From NCBI RefSeq assembly GCF_028369295.1, contig NZ_JAQMYP010000052.1, positions 1 to 64,000 on the forward strand: 64,000 nucleotides of DNA. Reading direction: 5' to 3'. The notes under the pieces are model-generated. The model was given only the letters and a program-made list of their open reading frames with translations. It was not told the origin of the DNA and ran no database searches. Shown piece after piece: positions 25,808-34,516 of the stretch; position 1 is the stretch's first letter, and each line of letters begins with the position of its first letter. Made by a program: the position numbers and the translations under genes. Source of the DNA: Streptomyces sp. HD (GTDB lineage Bacteria; Actinomycetota; Actinomycetes; Streptomycetales; Streptomycetaceae).

Positions 25808-27679
25808 ATGAAGCACCTACAGACAGAAGATCCGCGACGCCGCAGGAAGCGTCACGGGAGAAAGCCCGACGAGCAGGAACGACGGAACCTCGAACTGCAG
25901 CTCAGGGATCTCTCGGACGGCAACGTCGGCCGGATCACGCCGCACGGACCGCTCTTCGCCCGGCCGCCGCGATCCCTCCGGGCCGCCCGGAGCACATTCG
26001 TGGCCACCCTCTCCCGCCGCGACAGGGCGATCATGGCCGGCATCGCCGCCATGTGGGCGGGCGCCTTCGCCTGGTTCTGGCTGTGGTGGCTGGAGCCGGC
26101 GCATCTGGTGTCCTGGGCCGGGATGATCATCACGAGCGTGCTGCTCTTCTACCTGTCCACCCAGGCGTGCTACTTCCTCCTCGCCGTGGCCCGCCTGCCC
26201 CGCGTGCGACCGTCACTGCGGATTCCGAGAGTGCGGCTGGCCATCGCGGTGACCCGCGCGCCTTCCGAGCCCTGGGCCATGGCGCGGCGCACCCTGGAGG
26301 CGATGAAGGCACAGGAATTCCCGTACGCGTACGACGTCTGGCTGTGCGACGAGGATCCGTACCCGGAGATCCAGGAGTGGTGCGCGGGCCACGAAGTCCG
26401 TATCTCGACGCGGAAAGGGGTGCCGGGGTACAACCGGAGCAGTTGGCCGCGCCGCACCAGATGCAAAGAGGGCAACCTCGCCTATTTCTACGATCACTGG
26501 GGCTACTGGCTGTACGACGTCGTCGTCCAACTCGACTGCGACCACGAGCCGTCCCCGACCTATCTGACGGAAGTGGTGCGCCCCTTCTCTGACGAGGCCA
26601 TCGGCTATGTCGCGGCACCGAGCATCTGTGACGCCAATGCCCGCACGTCATGGGCGGCCCGCGGCCGCCTGTACCGGGAGGCCCCCTTCCACGGGCCTTT
26701 CCAGCTCGGGCACGCGAATCGCCTCGCCCCCGTCTGCATCGGGTCCCACTACGGGGTGCGCACCCGGGCCCTGCGCGACATCGGAGGCCTCGGGCCCGAT
26801 CTGGCGGAGGACTTCACCACGTCCTTCCTCTTCAACTCCGCGGGCTGGCAGGGCGCGTTCGCCATCGACGCGGAGGCGCACGGTCTGGGCCCCATGACGT
26901 TCGCGGACATGGTGACGCAGGAATACCAGTGGTCGCGCAGTCTCGTGGCGATGATGTTCGGAATGATCCCGCGCCACATGCACCGGCTGCCCATGCGACT
27001 GCGCATCCGGTTCGCGATCGTGCTGATCTACTACCCGCTCCTGGCGCTTGCCGCGATAGCCGGGTTGGTCCTGCCCGCGGTGGCGGCCGTGACCGGCAGC
27101 GTATGGGTCAGCGTCAACTACCTCGCATTCCTTGCCAATTTCTTCGCCATGGGCGCCTGCATGGTGCTTCTGCTGCTGCTGTTGCGGCGCCGAGGTCTGT
27201 TGCGTCCGCATACGGCACCGGTGGTCAGCTGGGAGCTGTGGCTTTTCACGCTGGCCCGGTGGCCGTGGGTGGCGTGGGGCGTGCTGGGGGCCATAGTGCA
27301 GGAGACCTTCCGCCGGCCGATCTACTTCAAGGTGACCCCCAAGGACCGCAGCGGTTCGGAGGTGCTGCCGAAGCGGCTGGTCCTGCCGTACGGAGTGATC
27401 GTTGCGATCCTTTCGGGAGCAGCCCTCGTCGGCGAGATGACCGGCCCGGCGGTCGGCTACGTCTTCCTCTGCATCATGGGCGCCTGCGCATACGCGGTGG
27501 TCGGCATCGCCGTGTCCGTCCTGCACGTCACGGAGGCGGCCAAGGCAGCGGGAACCCGCCTGCGCTCCGCCATGATCACAGCCCGCACGCCCCTCCTCCT
27601 GGCGCTGGCCCCACTGCTCCCCCTCGGCCTGGCCGTCTCCGTCTTCCCCGCCTACGTCACTGCGGCTCTCGGCTGGTGA
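25808..27679 (+). CDS. Membrane family 2 glycosyltransferase, probable polysaccharide synthase
   Basis: A 623-residue inner-membrane GT2 protein. Two transmembrane segments lie near residues 75-125, a catalytic domain spans about 140-390, and several C-terminal membrane segments follow. The sugar-nucleotide motif is QLDCDHEPS, the acceptor-site motif DLAEDF, and the position of the processive-enzyme QxxRW motif reads QEYQW, with Gln for Arg. Topology matches cellulose and hyaluronan synthases. It diverges from ugd and the decarboxylase, so a polymer containing glucuronate or xylose is the natural guess. The polar basic N terminus may contact a partner. Confidence 0.85.
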   Translation: MKHLQTEDPRRRRKRHGRKPDEQERRNLELQLRDLSDGNVGRITPHGPLFARPPRSLRAARSTFVATLSRRDRAIMAGIAAMWAGAFAWFWLWWLEPAHLVSWAGMIITSVLLFYLSTQACYFLLAVARLPRVRPSLRIPRVRLAIAVTRAPSEPWAMARRTLEAMKAQEFPYAYDVWLCDEDPYPEIQEWCAGHEVRISTRKGVPGYNRSSWPRRTRCKEGNLAYFYDHWGYWLYDVVVQLDCDHEPSPTYLTEVVRPFSDEAIGYVAAPSICDANARTSWAARGRLYREAPFHGPFQLGHANRLAPVCIGSHYGVRTRALRDIGGLGPDLAEDFTTSFLFNSAGWQGAFAIDAEAHGLGPMTFADMVTQEYQWSRSLVAMMFGMIPRHMHRLPMRLRIRFAIVLIYYPLLALAAIAGLVLPAVAAVTGSVWVSVNYLAFLANFFAMGACMVLLLLLLRRRGLLRPHTAPVVSWELWLFTLARWPWVAWGVLGAIVQETFRRPIYFKVTPKDRSGSEVLPKRLVLPYGVIVAILSGAALVGEMTGPAVGYVFLCIMGACAYAVVGIAVSVLHVTEAAKAAGTRLRSAMITARTPLLLALAPLLPLGLAVSVFPAYVTAALGW

Positions 27680-27806
27680 GACGGTCGCGTCTTGACGGGG
27701 AGCGAGCGAGATCGGACAGGAGCGGTCTCCGCCGCGCAGCAAGGTCCCCCCGTTACCTTTTTCGTGGCTCCGCAACGGGGCCTTGTACGAACCCCAACCC
27801 GCCAGG

Positions 27807-28130
27807 TCAGGCTGAATTACCGAGAGCCCGCCTTGCTTCAGTCCACAGCCGCTCGAACTCCTCCGCGGAGATCTCGGCTGCCTCGGGCTGGTCCTCCCAG
27901 CCGTCCATGGGCCCTTCGGCGAGGACGCCGTACTGCCGTTCATAGCGGCCCATCGCCGCGAAATCGGCATGATCACGCAAGTGCAGCACCTCTTCCAAGG
28001 AGGCCGCTGTCACCGCCCCCGAGTCCTTCCCCCGGACCTCAACCTGTCGCGCTGCCCAGCCCTCGTCATCGGCCTCGAAATACAGCCACAGATCTTCGTC
28101 CTCGTAGTAGGTCCGGAACCAGATCGTCAT
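27807..28130 (-). CDS. Hypothetical acidic protein
   Basis: This is a 107-residue soluble protein rich in Glu, Asp and aromatic residues (MTIWFRTYYEDEDLWLYFEA at the start). No signal peptide, membrane segment or cysteine motif is seen. The ATG at 28130 has CAGGA 7-8 nt upstream; the frame also allows an ATG at 28166. I do not recognise the function. It stands alone between the glycosyltransferase and DedA genes. Confidence 0.65.
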   Translation of the reverse strand: MTIWFRTYYEDEDLWLYFEADDEGWAARQVEVRGKDSGAVTAASLEEVLHLRDHADFAAMGRYERQYGVLAEGPMDGWEDQPEAAEISAEEFERLWTEARRALGNSA

Positions 28131-28196
28131 GCCGCCATCCTGACCCACCACCTTGACCAAACACATAGGGGCACCCCCCCGCTGCCCTGGGTCGGC

Positions 28197-28352
28197 CAGG
28201 AGGTCCACGTCACCTGTCCCACCGCCCTCTAGGCAGTCGCCGGCACCAGCATCACCTGCACCGGCAAGCGGAACAACGGCACCACCGTCGACATCCCGGT
28301 CACCGTGATCAAGGCGACGGAATCCCATCTGACCTGGAAATTCAGCCGCTGA
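28197..28352 (+). pseudogene. DUF4333-like fragment with an internal stop
   Basis: One continuous frame reads EVHVTCPTAL, then TAG (28230-28232), then AVAGTSITCTGKRNNGT and PVTVIKATESHLTWKFSR, then TGA. The CP..L...G..I.C.G pattern matches the C-terminal half of DUF4333 secreted proteins. The nonsense codon and absent 5' part mark it as a relic. The rest of the 28131-28479 gap holds nothing else recognisable. Confidence 0.55.
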
Positions 28353-28479
28353 CGCCCGGACGCCTCCGGATCCTCGCCGTGACACACGGCCGGGACAGGC
28401 GCGCGCGTCCCGTCCACGGGATGCTTGATGGTGGGCAACGGACAGAGCCACCGGCGAGCACGGTCGGGAGGTGATGGCG

Positions 28480-29112
28480 ATGATCGCCGTCAACCCGATG
28501 GACGGCGCCTCGGTGCTGGCGGCCTTCGGTGCCCTCGGCGTCCTCGTGGTGATCTTCGCGGAGTCCGGTCTGCTCGTCGTCGGCTTCTTCCTTCCCGGCG
28601 ACACCCTGCTCCTCCCGGCCGGCGTGCTGTGCGCGGGAACCGCCGAGCAGGCGCCCCGGCTGGTGCTGTGGCAGGTGCTGCTGTGCGCGGCCGTCGGCGC
28701 CGTGGCGGGCGCCCAGGTCGGGTTCCTGATCGGGCGGCACGGTGGGCGGACACTGCTGGCCCGCACCGAGAGACGCCGCGTACGGGAGACCGCGGTACGG
28801 GCGGAGCGGCTCCTGGCCCGCTACGGCTACGGCAAGGCCCTGGTGATCGGCCGGTTCGTCCCGATGGTGCGGACGGTCCTGCATCCGGCGGCCGGTGCGC
28901 TCGGTGTTCCGACCCGGAGCTTCACCGTCTGGCAGATCGTGGGCGGCCTGCTCTGGTCGCAGAGCCTCGTCCTGGCCGGTTACACGCTCGGCGAGTCCGT
29001 CCCCGACATCGACGAATACCTACTGCCGATGGTCGCCCTCGTCGTCGTGGTCTCGCTGCTGCCCCTGCTGCCCGTACTGACCGAGTCACGCCGCGCGCGC
29101 CGCGATCGCTGA
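28480..29112 (+). CDS. DedA-family membrane protein
   Basis: This is a 210-residue protein with four to five hydrophobic segments and the DedA/SNARE-associated hallmarks ESGLLVVGFFLPGDTLL and GRFVPMVRTVLHPAAG. DedA proteins act in membrane lipid homeostasis, including recycling of the polyprenyl carrier in some bacteria. GGGAGG at 28466-28471 is 8 nt before the ATG at 28480, which I prefer to the GTG at 28471. It is monocistronic. Confidence 0.9.
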   Translation: MIAVNPMDGASVLAAFGALGVLVVIFAESGLLVVGFFLPGDTLLLPAGVLCAGTAEQAPRLVLWQVLLCAAVGAVAGAQVGFLIGRHGGRTLLARTERRRVRETAVRAERLLARYGYGKALVIGRFVPMVRTVLHPAAGALGVPTRSFTVWQIVGGLLWSQSLVLAGYTLGESVPDIDEYLLPMVALVVVVSLLPLLPVLTESRRARRDR

Positions 29113-29315
29113 CCGGCTCACCCGCACTTGCCGTCCCTGAAACAGAAGGGAGTTGAAGGGCCGGAAAGGTCTGCGTTCGACCCGTCGGACATCGTTCGAA
29201 AACCCTTGACGCTGCCCCACACCCCGGCTGACACTCTCGCAACACGACGTCACACAGCCGAAACGGCAGGGTGCCCACGGCCGAGGCCCCGCCATGCCTC
29301 AGCAGGGAACTCCAC

Positions 29316-32300
29316 ATGCCGTACATCGCACGCGTCCGTGTTCGCGCGAGACGCCTGGCGGGCCGCCTCGCCGGGCTGACCACCGCGTCGCTGTTGCTGG
29401 GGCTCGCCGCCCCGGCCCTTCCCGCACAGGCCGCCGACACGGCCGACACCGCCGCCACGGCCGCCTCGGCAGGGGTCACCGACGGCCTCGCCCTCTGGTA
29501 CAAGCTCGACGCCGCCTCCGGCAACACCGTCACCGACGCCTCGGGCAACGGCCGGGACGCGACCGTGAACGGCACCGCCGGCTGGTCGGGCACCGGTCAG
29601 GGGCTCGCCTTCAACGGCTCCGACACCTACGTCAAGGTGCCGGACGACGTCATGAAGGGCATGAACTCGATCTCCGTCTCGCTGGACGTGATGGTCGACT
29701 CCGACCAGACCACGCCGTACTTCATCTACGGCTTCGGCAACTCCAGCGGCAGCAACGGCAATGGCTATCTGTTCGCGACCGGCAACTCCCTGCGCACATC
29801 CATCGCGAGCGGCAACTGGTCGACCGAGCAGACGACCAGGCCCGCCGACTCCCACAACCTCACCCGCTCGGTCTGGAAGCACCTCACCTACACCCAGACC
29901 AGCGACACGGGCGTGCTGTACGAGGACGGCATCGAGGTCGGCCGCAACACGTCCGTCGGCATCACGCCCGGCGCCATCGGCTCCGGCACCACCACCGCCA
30001 ACTACATCGGCAGGTCGGTCTACTCCGGCGACAAGCTCTTCAAGGGCCGGATCCGCGACTTCCGGGTATACGACCGCGCCCTCACCGGCTCCGAGGTCGA
30101 GCAACTCGCCCTCCCCGTCGCCACGCAGGGCGTCGCCGACGACAAGGCCGCGCTGCGCCTCGGTGACACGACCGCCGTCACCGCCGACCTCGACCTGCCG
30201 AAGGCCGGCACGGCCGGCGGCTCCGCCATCAGCTGGGCCAGCGACAACCCCGCCGCCGTGTCCGACACCGGCAGGGTGACCCGCCCCGCCGCCGGTCAGC
30301 CCGCCGCCCACGCCAGACTCACGGCGACCCTGAAGAAGGGCACCGTGACCGACACCAGGACGTTCGACGTCACGGTGCTCCCCGCCTTCGACGACCGCAC
30401 CGCCGCCGAACAGGCCGCCGAAGCCCTCACCGTCCACAACCTCGACGACGCACGCGGCAACCTCACCCTCCCGGCGACCGGCTCCTACAGCACGGACGTC
30501 ACCTGGTCCTCCGCGAACCCGGACGTCATCACCGCCGACGGCGTGGTCCACCGCCCCGCGCACGGCACCGGCGACACCACCGTCGAGCTGACCGCCACCG
30601 TCACCAAGGGCGAGGCGAGGACGACCCGCGCCTTCACCGCCAAGGTGCCCGAGCTGCCGAAGCAGGAGGCCCTCAGGGGCTACATGTTCAGCTACTTCAC
30701 CGGCGAGGGCACGGCCGACGGCGAGCAGCTCCACGCCGCGCTCAGCAAGGGCAACGACCCGTTGAAGTGGCGGGAGTTGAACGACGGCAAGCCCGTCCTG
30801 ACCTCCACTCTCGGCGAGCAGGGCCTGCGCGACCCGTTCATCATCCGCTCCCCGGAGGGCGACAAGTTCTACCAGATCGCCACCGACCTCAGGATCTACG
30901 GCAACGGCGACTGGGACCGCTCGCAGCGCACCGGCAGCAAGTCCATCATGGTGTGGGAGTCCACCGACCTCGTCCACTGGACGAACCAGCGGCTGGTGAA
31001 GGTCTCCCCCGACAGCGCGGGCAACACCTGGGCGCCGGAGGCGTTCTATGACGCTCGGCGCGGTGAGTACGTCGTCTTCTGGGCGTCGAAGCTGTACGAC
31101 AACGAGGCGCACTCCGGCGACACGTACAACCGCATGATGTACGCGACGACCCGCGACTTCTACACCTTCAGCGAGCCCAAGGTCTGGATCGACCGCGGCT
31201 ACTCCGTCATCGACTCCACGGTGATCCAGCACGACGGGACGTACTTCCGCCTCTCCAAGGACGAGCGGAACAACTCCTCCTCCACTCCCAACAGCAAGTT
31301 CATCTTCGAGGAGAAGAGCGACTCGATCCTCGACCCGTCCTGGACGGCGGTCGCGGAGGGCATCGGCAAGGGCGCGATGAGCGCCGCCGAGGGACCGCTG
31401 GTGTTCAAGTCGAACACCGAGGACAAGTGGTACGCCTTCCTGGACGAGTTCGGCGGCCGCGGCTACCTCCCCTTCGAGACGACCGACCTGGCCTCCGGCA
31501 CCTGGACCCCGTCCACCGGCTACGACCTCCCGGCCAAGCCCCGCCACGGCACCGTGCTCCCGGTCACCCAGGCCGAGTACGACCGCCTCCTGCGTGCCTA
31601 CCAGCCGGACCAGCTGGTGCAGAGCGTCGAGGACGTCGAGGTGAAGACCGGCATCGGCCAGGCCCCCGTCCTGCCCGCCACCGTGATCGCGACGTACGCG
31701 GACGGCGTCAGGCGTCCCGTCCCGGTCGGCTGGGAGGACGTCCCCGCCTCGAAGTACGCCCAGGCCGGCACCTTCACCGTGACCGGCGGCCTGCCCGACG
31801 GCGCCGCGACACCGGTCCGCGCCGAGGTCACCGTGTCGGAGGACGGCGCCGACGTCCCGGCCGACCTGCTCCTGCGGTACGACTTCGACGAGACGGGCGG
31901 CAACATCGCCCGTGACTCCAGCGGGCACGGATACCACGGCACCTACGTCCGTACGCCGGACTTCGGTACCGGCGTCGAGGGCGGCTCGTTCAAGATGTCC
32001 GGCGACTCGGCTTCGCCGTATGTGAAGATCCCGAACGGCGTGCTGAGGAACGCCGACAGCGTGACCGTCTCGACGTACGCCAAGTGGAAGGGCGGCGACA
32101 ACTTCCAGTGGCTGTTCGGGCTCGGGCCCGACAGCGACAGGTACCTCTTCGCCACTCCGTCCAACGGCGGTTCCAGCCTCTACTCGGCGATCACGAAGGC
32201 CAGTTGGTCGGCGGAGTCGAAGCTGACGGCGGGCTCGCGGCTCACGCCGGGCGAGTGGCGACACGTCACCGTCACCCTCGACGGCTCGACCGGCGCGATG

Positions 32301-34313
32301 GTCCTCTACGTCGACGGCATCGAGGCGGCCCGCACGACGACCACCATCAAGCCGTCCGAGCTGTACGACGCGAACAAGGACCACTCCGGCTACATCGGCC
32401 GGTCCCTGTACTCGGCCGACCCGTACTTCGGCGGCGAGGTCGACGACTTCCGTGTCTACGACCGGGCCGTCTCGGCTGCCGAGGTCATGGAGCTCAGCGG
32501 CAACACCGCGGGCATCGCGAAGGCGACGCACCCGGCGCTGAAGGTCGACGCGCTCATCGACAACGCCGGCAGCCGGATCACTCTGCCGATGAAGGAGGGC
32601 ACCGATCTCACCGCCCTCGCCCCGGAGTTCACCCTCGCCCACGGCGCGGCGATCAGCCCCGCCTCCGGCAGCGTGCAGGACCTCAGCAAGCCGGTGGCGT
32701 ACGAGGTGACCGGCTCCGACGGCAAGAAGCGCACCTGGACCGTCTCGGCGCTCGTCATGCGCAGCCCCGTCCTGCCCGGCCTCAACGCCGACCCGAACAT
32801 CGTCCGCTTCGGCAACACCTACTACCTGTACCCGACCACCGACGGCTTCGAGGGCTGGAGCGGCACCCGGTTCAAGGCGTACTCCTCCACCGACCTGGTC
32901 CACTGGAAGGACCACGGCGTCATCCTGGACCTCGGGCCGGACGTCTCCTGGGCGGACAGCAGGGCGTGGGCGCCGACGATCGCCGAGAAGGACAGGAAGT
33001 ACTACTTCTACTTCTGCGCCGACGCCAACATCGGGGTCGCGGTGTCCGACTCGCCGACCGGACCGTTCAAGGACGCGCTGGGCAAGCCGCTGCTCAAGGC
33101 GGGCCAGTACAGCGGCCAGATGATCGACCCGGCGGTCTTCACCGACGACGACGGCCAGTCGTATCTCTACTGGGGCAACGGGCACGCGTACGTGGCTCCC
33201 CTGAACGCCGACATGACGTCCATCGACACCTCGAAGGTCAAGGACATCACCCCGAGCGGCTACAACGAGGGGTCCTTCGTCATCAAGCGCAAGGGCACCT
33301 ACTACTTCATGTGGTCGGAGAACGACACACGCGACGAGAACTACCGCGTCGCCTACGCCACCGGCCCCTCCCCGACCGGCCCGTGGACCAAGCACGGCGT
33401 GATCCTGGAGAAGGATCTCTCCCTCGGGATCAAGGGGCCCGGCCACCACTCGGCGGTGTACGTCCCGAAGACGGACGAGTGGTACATCGCCTACCACCGC
33501 TTCGCCATCCCCGGCGGTGACGGCACCCATCGTGAAACGACCGTCGACAAGCTGGAGTTCGACTCCGATGGCCTGCTCAAGAAGGTCGCCCCGACGCTGA
33601 CGGGCATCGACCCGATCGTCAACCGGAGCCCTGCGATCGCCTCGGCCACGGGCCCGACGGCCCCCATGGCGGCCGGCCACCGCGCCACCGTCACCGCCGG
33701 GTTCCGGGACGCCGACGTCGGCGACACCCACACCTGCCGGGTCGACTGGAAGGACGGCACCGAGCCGGTGGCGGGCACGGTCGAGGGTACGACCTGCCGA
33801 GCCGAGCACACCTACGCCGTGCCCGGCATCCGTCGCCCGGTCGTCACCGTCACCGACAACGACGGCGGCTCGGACCGCACGACGCTTCCCGAGCAGATCG
33901 TCTACGACCGCGCCGCCGGACCCGCGCTGGGCACCGGCCCGATCACCTCCCCGGCCGGTGCCTACCCGGCCAGGCCGGCCCTGGCCGGCAAGGCGGTCTT
34001 CTCCTTCGCCGCCGCGTACGCCAAGGGGGCCACCGTCCCCACCGGCAGGGCCACCCTCGACTTCGGCCCGGCCAGGCTGAAGTTCCGCTCCACCGGCTCC
34101 GACTGGCTCGTGGTCACCGGCACCCAGGCCGTCTACCAGGGCTCCGGCACGGTGAGCGGCAACGGCGGCTACGGCTTCCGGATCACCGCGACCGACGGAC
34201 CGGACACCTTCCGTATCCGCATCTGGAAGAAGTCCACCGGTGACGTCGTCTACGACAACGGCGGCGGCGCGCGGACGGCGGGCGTGATCAAGATCGGCAA
34301 CGACCGGCGATAA
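29316..34313 (+). CDS. Secreted two-catalytic-domain GH43 glycosidase with LamG modules
   Basis: A 1665-residue extracellular enzyme. Signal peptide 1-39 (ALPAQA cleavage); LamG/concanavalin module about 55-265; two Ig-like repeats about 270-450; first GH43-type beta-propeller about 453-758 (LRDPFII, WAPEAFYD); a Big_4-like Ig module about 770-845; second LamG about 849-1055; a linker module; second GH43 about 1148-1425 (NADPNIVRF, WAPTIA, IDPAVFTDDDG, NEGSFVIK, the usual base and acid positions); and a PKD-like plus C-terminal beta domain about 1430-1665. GH43 enzymes cut arabinose- or xylose-containing polymers, so a plant hemicellulose or arabinan target is likely. The ATG at 29316 follows AGGGAA. 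In the 203-bp gap upstream a TTGACG box lies near 29206. A strong hairpin follows the gene. Confidence 0.92.
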   Translation: MPYIARVRVRARRLAGRLAGLTTASLLLGLAAPALPAQAADTADTAATAASAGVTDGLALWYKLDAASGNTVTDASGNGRDATVNGTAGWSGTGQGLAFNGSDTYVKVPDDVMKGMNSISVSLDVMVDSDQTTPYFIYGFGNSSGSNGNGYLFATGNSLRTSIASGNWSTEQTTRPADSHNLTRSVWKHLTYTQTSDTGVLYEDGIEVGRNTSVGITPGAIGSGTTTANYIGRSVYSGDKLFKGRIRDFRVYDRALTGSEVEQLALPVATQGVADDKAALRLGDTTAVTADLDLPKAGTAGGSAISWASDNPAAVSDTGRVTRPAAGQPAAHARLTATLKKGTVTDTRTFDVTVLPAFDDRTAAEQAAEALTVHNLDDARGNLTLPATGSYSTDVTWSSANPDVITADGVVHRPAHGTGDTTVELTATVTKGEARTTRAFTAKVPELPKQEALRGYMFSYFTGEGTADGEQLHAALSKGNDPLKWRELNDGKPVLTSTLGEQGLRDPFIIRSPEGDKFYQIATDLRIYGNGDWDRSQRTGSKSIMVWESTDLVHWTNQRLVKVSPDSAGNTWAPEAFYDARRGEYVVFWASKLYDNEAHSGDTYNRMMYATTRDFYTFSEPKVWIDRGYSVIDSTVIQHDGTYFRLSKDERNNSSSTPNSKFIFEEKSDSILDPSWTAVAEGIGKGAMSAAEGPLVFKSNTEDKWYAFLDEFGGRGYLPFETTDLASGTWTPSTGYDLPAKPRHGTVLPVTQAEYDRLLRAYQPDQLVQSVEDVEVKTGIGQAPVLPATVIATYADGVRRPVPVGWEDVPASKYAQAGTFTVTGGLPDGAATPVRAEVTVSEDGADVPADLLLRYDFDETGGNIARDSSGHGYHGTYVRTPDFGTGVEGGSFKMSGDSASPYVKIPNGVLRNADSVTVSTYAKWKGGDNFQWLFGLGPDSDRYLFATPSNGGSSLYSAITKASWSAESKLTAGSRLTPGEWRHVTVTLDGSTGAMVLYVDGIEAARTTTTIKPSELYDANKDHSGYIGRSLYSADPYFGGEVDDFRVYDRAVSAAEVMELSGNTAGIAKATHPALKVDALIDNAGSRITLPMKEGTDLTALAPEFTLAHGAAISPASGSVQDLSKPVAYEVTGSDGKKRTWTVSALVMRSPVLPGLNADPNIVRFGNTYYLYPTTDGFEGWSGTRFKAYSSTDLVHWKDHGVILDLGPDVSWADSRAWAPTIAEKDRKYYFYFCADANIGVAVSDSPTGPFKDALGKPLLKAGQYSGQMIDPAVFTDDDGQSYLYWGNGHAYVAPLNADMTSIDTSKVKDITPSGYNEGSFVIKRKGTYYFMWSENDTRDENYRVAYATGPSPTGPWTKHGVILEKDLSLGIKGPGHHSAVYVPKTDEWYIAYHRFAIPGGDGTHRETTVDKLEFDSDGLLKKVAPTLTGIDPIVNRSPAIASATGPTAPMAAGHRATVTAGFRDADVGDTHTCRVDWKDGTEPVAGTVEGTTCRAEHTYAVPGIRRPVVTVTDNDGGSDRTTLPEQIVYDRAAGPALGTGPITSPAGAYPARPALAGKAVFSFAAAYAKGATVPTGRATLDFGPARLKFRSTGSDWLVVTGTQAVYQGSGTVSGNGGYGFRITATDGPDTFRIRIWKKSTGDVVYDNGGGARTAGVIKIGNDRR

Positions 34314-34317
34314 CACC

Positions 34318-34366
34318 CACGTGCCCTGGACCGGCCCCGCGCCTGCGGACCGGCCCAGGGCACGTG
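34318..34366 (+). terminator. Stem-loop terminator after the GH43 gene
   Basis: CACGTGCCCTGG and CCAGGGCACGTG form a perfect 12-bp stem (34318-34329 with 34355-34366), starting 5 bp after the stop codon. There is no T-run, as is common in Streptomyces. Confidence 0.7.
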
Positions 34367-34433
34367 CATGTCCGGACGCCCTCACATGCCCATAGGCACG
34401 CATGCCCGTACGCACGCGCATGTCCGTACGGCC
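34365..34433. repeat. Short degenerate tandem CATG repeats
   Basis: Four units of about 16 bp on the pattern CATG(C/T)CC(G/A)TA(C/G)GCACG follow the terminator. They contain alternating CATG/GTAC palindromes. No function is known to me. Confidence 0.4.
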
Positions 34434-34516
34434 GTCCCGCCCCGCCGGCAGCCGGCCGCCACCCCTGAAACCGCGCTGAAACCGCGCCGATGCCGGGCGA
34501 CCGCACGCTCTGGGGC

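Noticed and set aside
27969..28232. 87-residue plus-strand frame
   Set aside because: Mostly antisense to the hypothetical protein; only its last codons belong to the DUF4333 relic.
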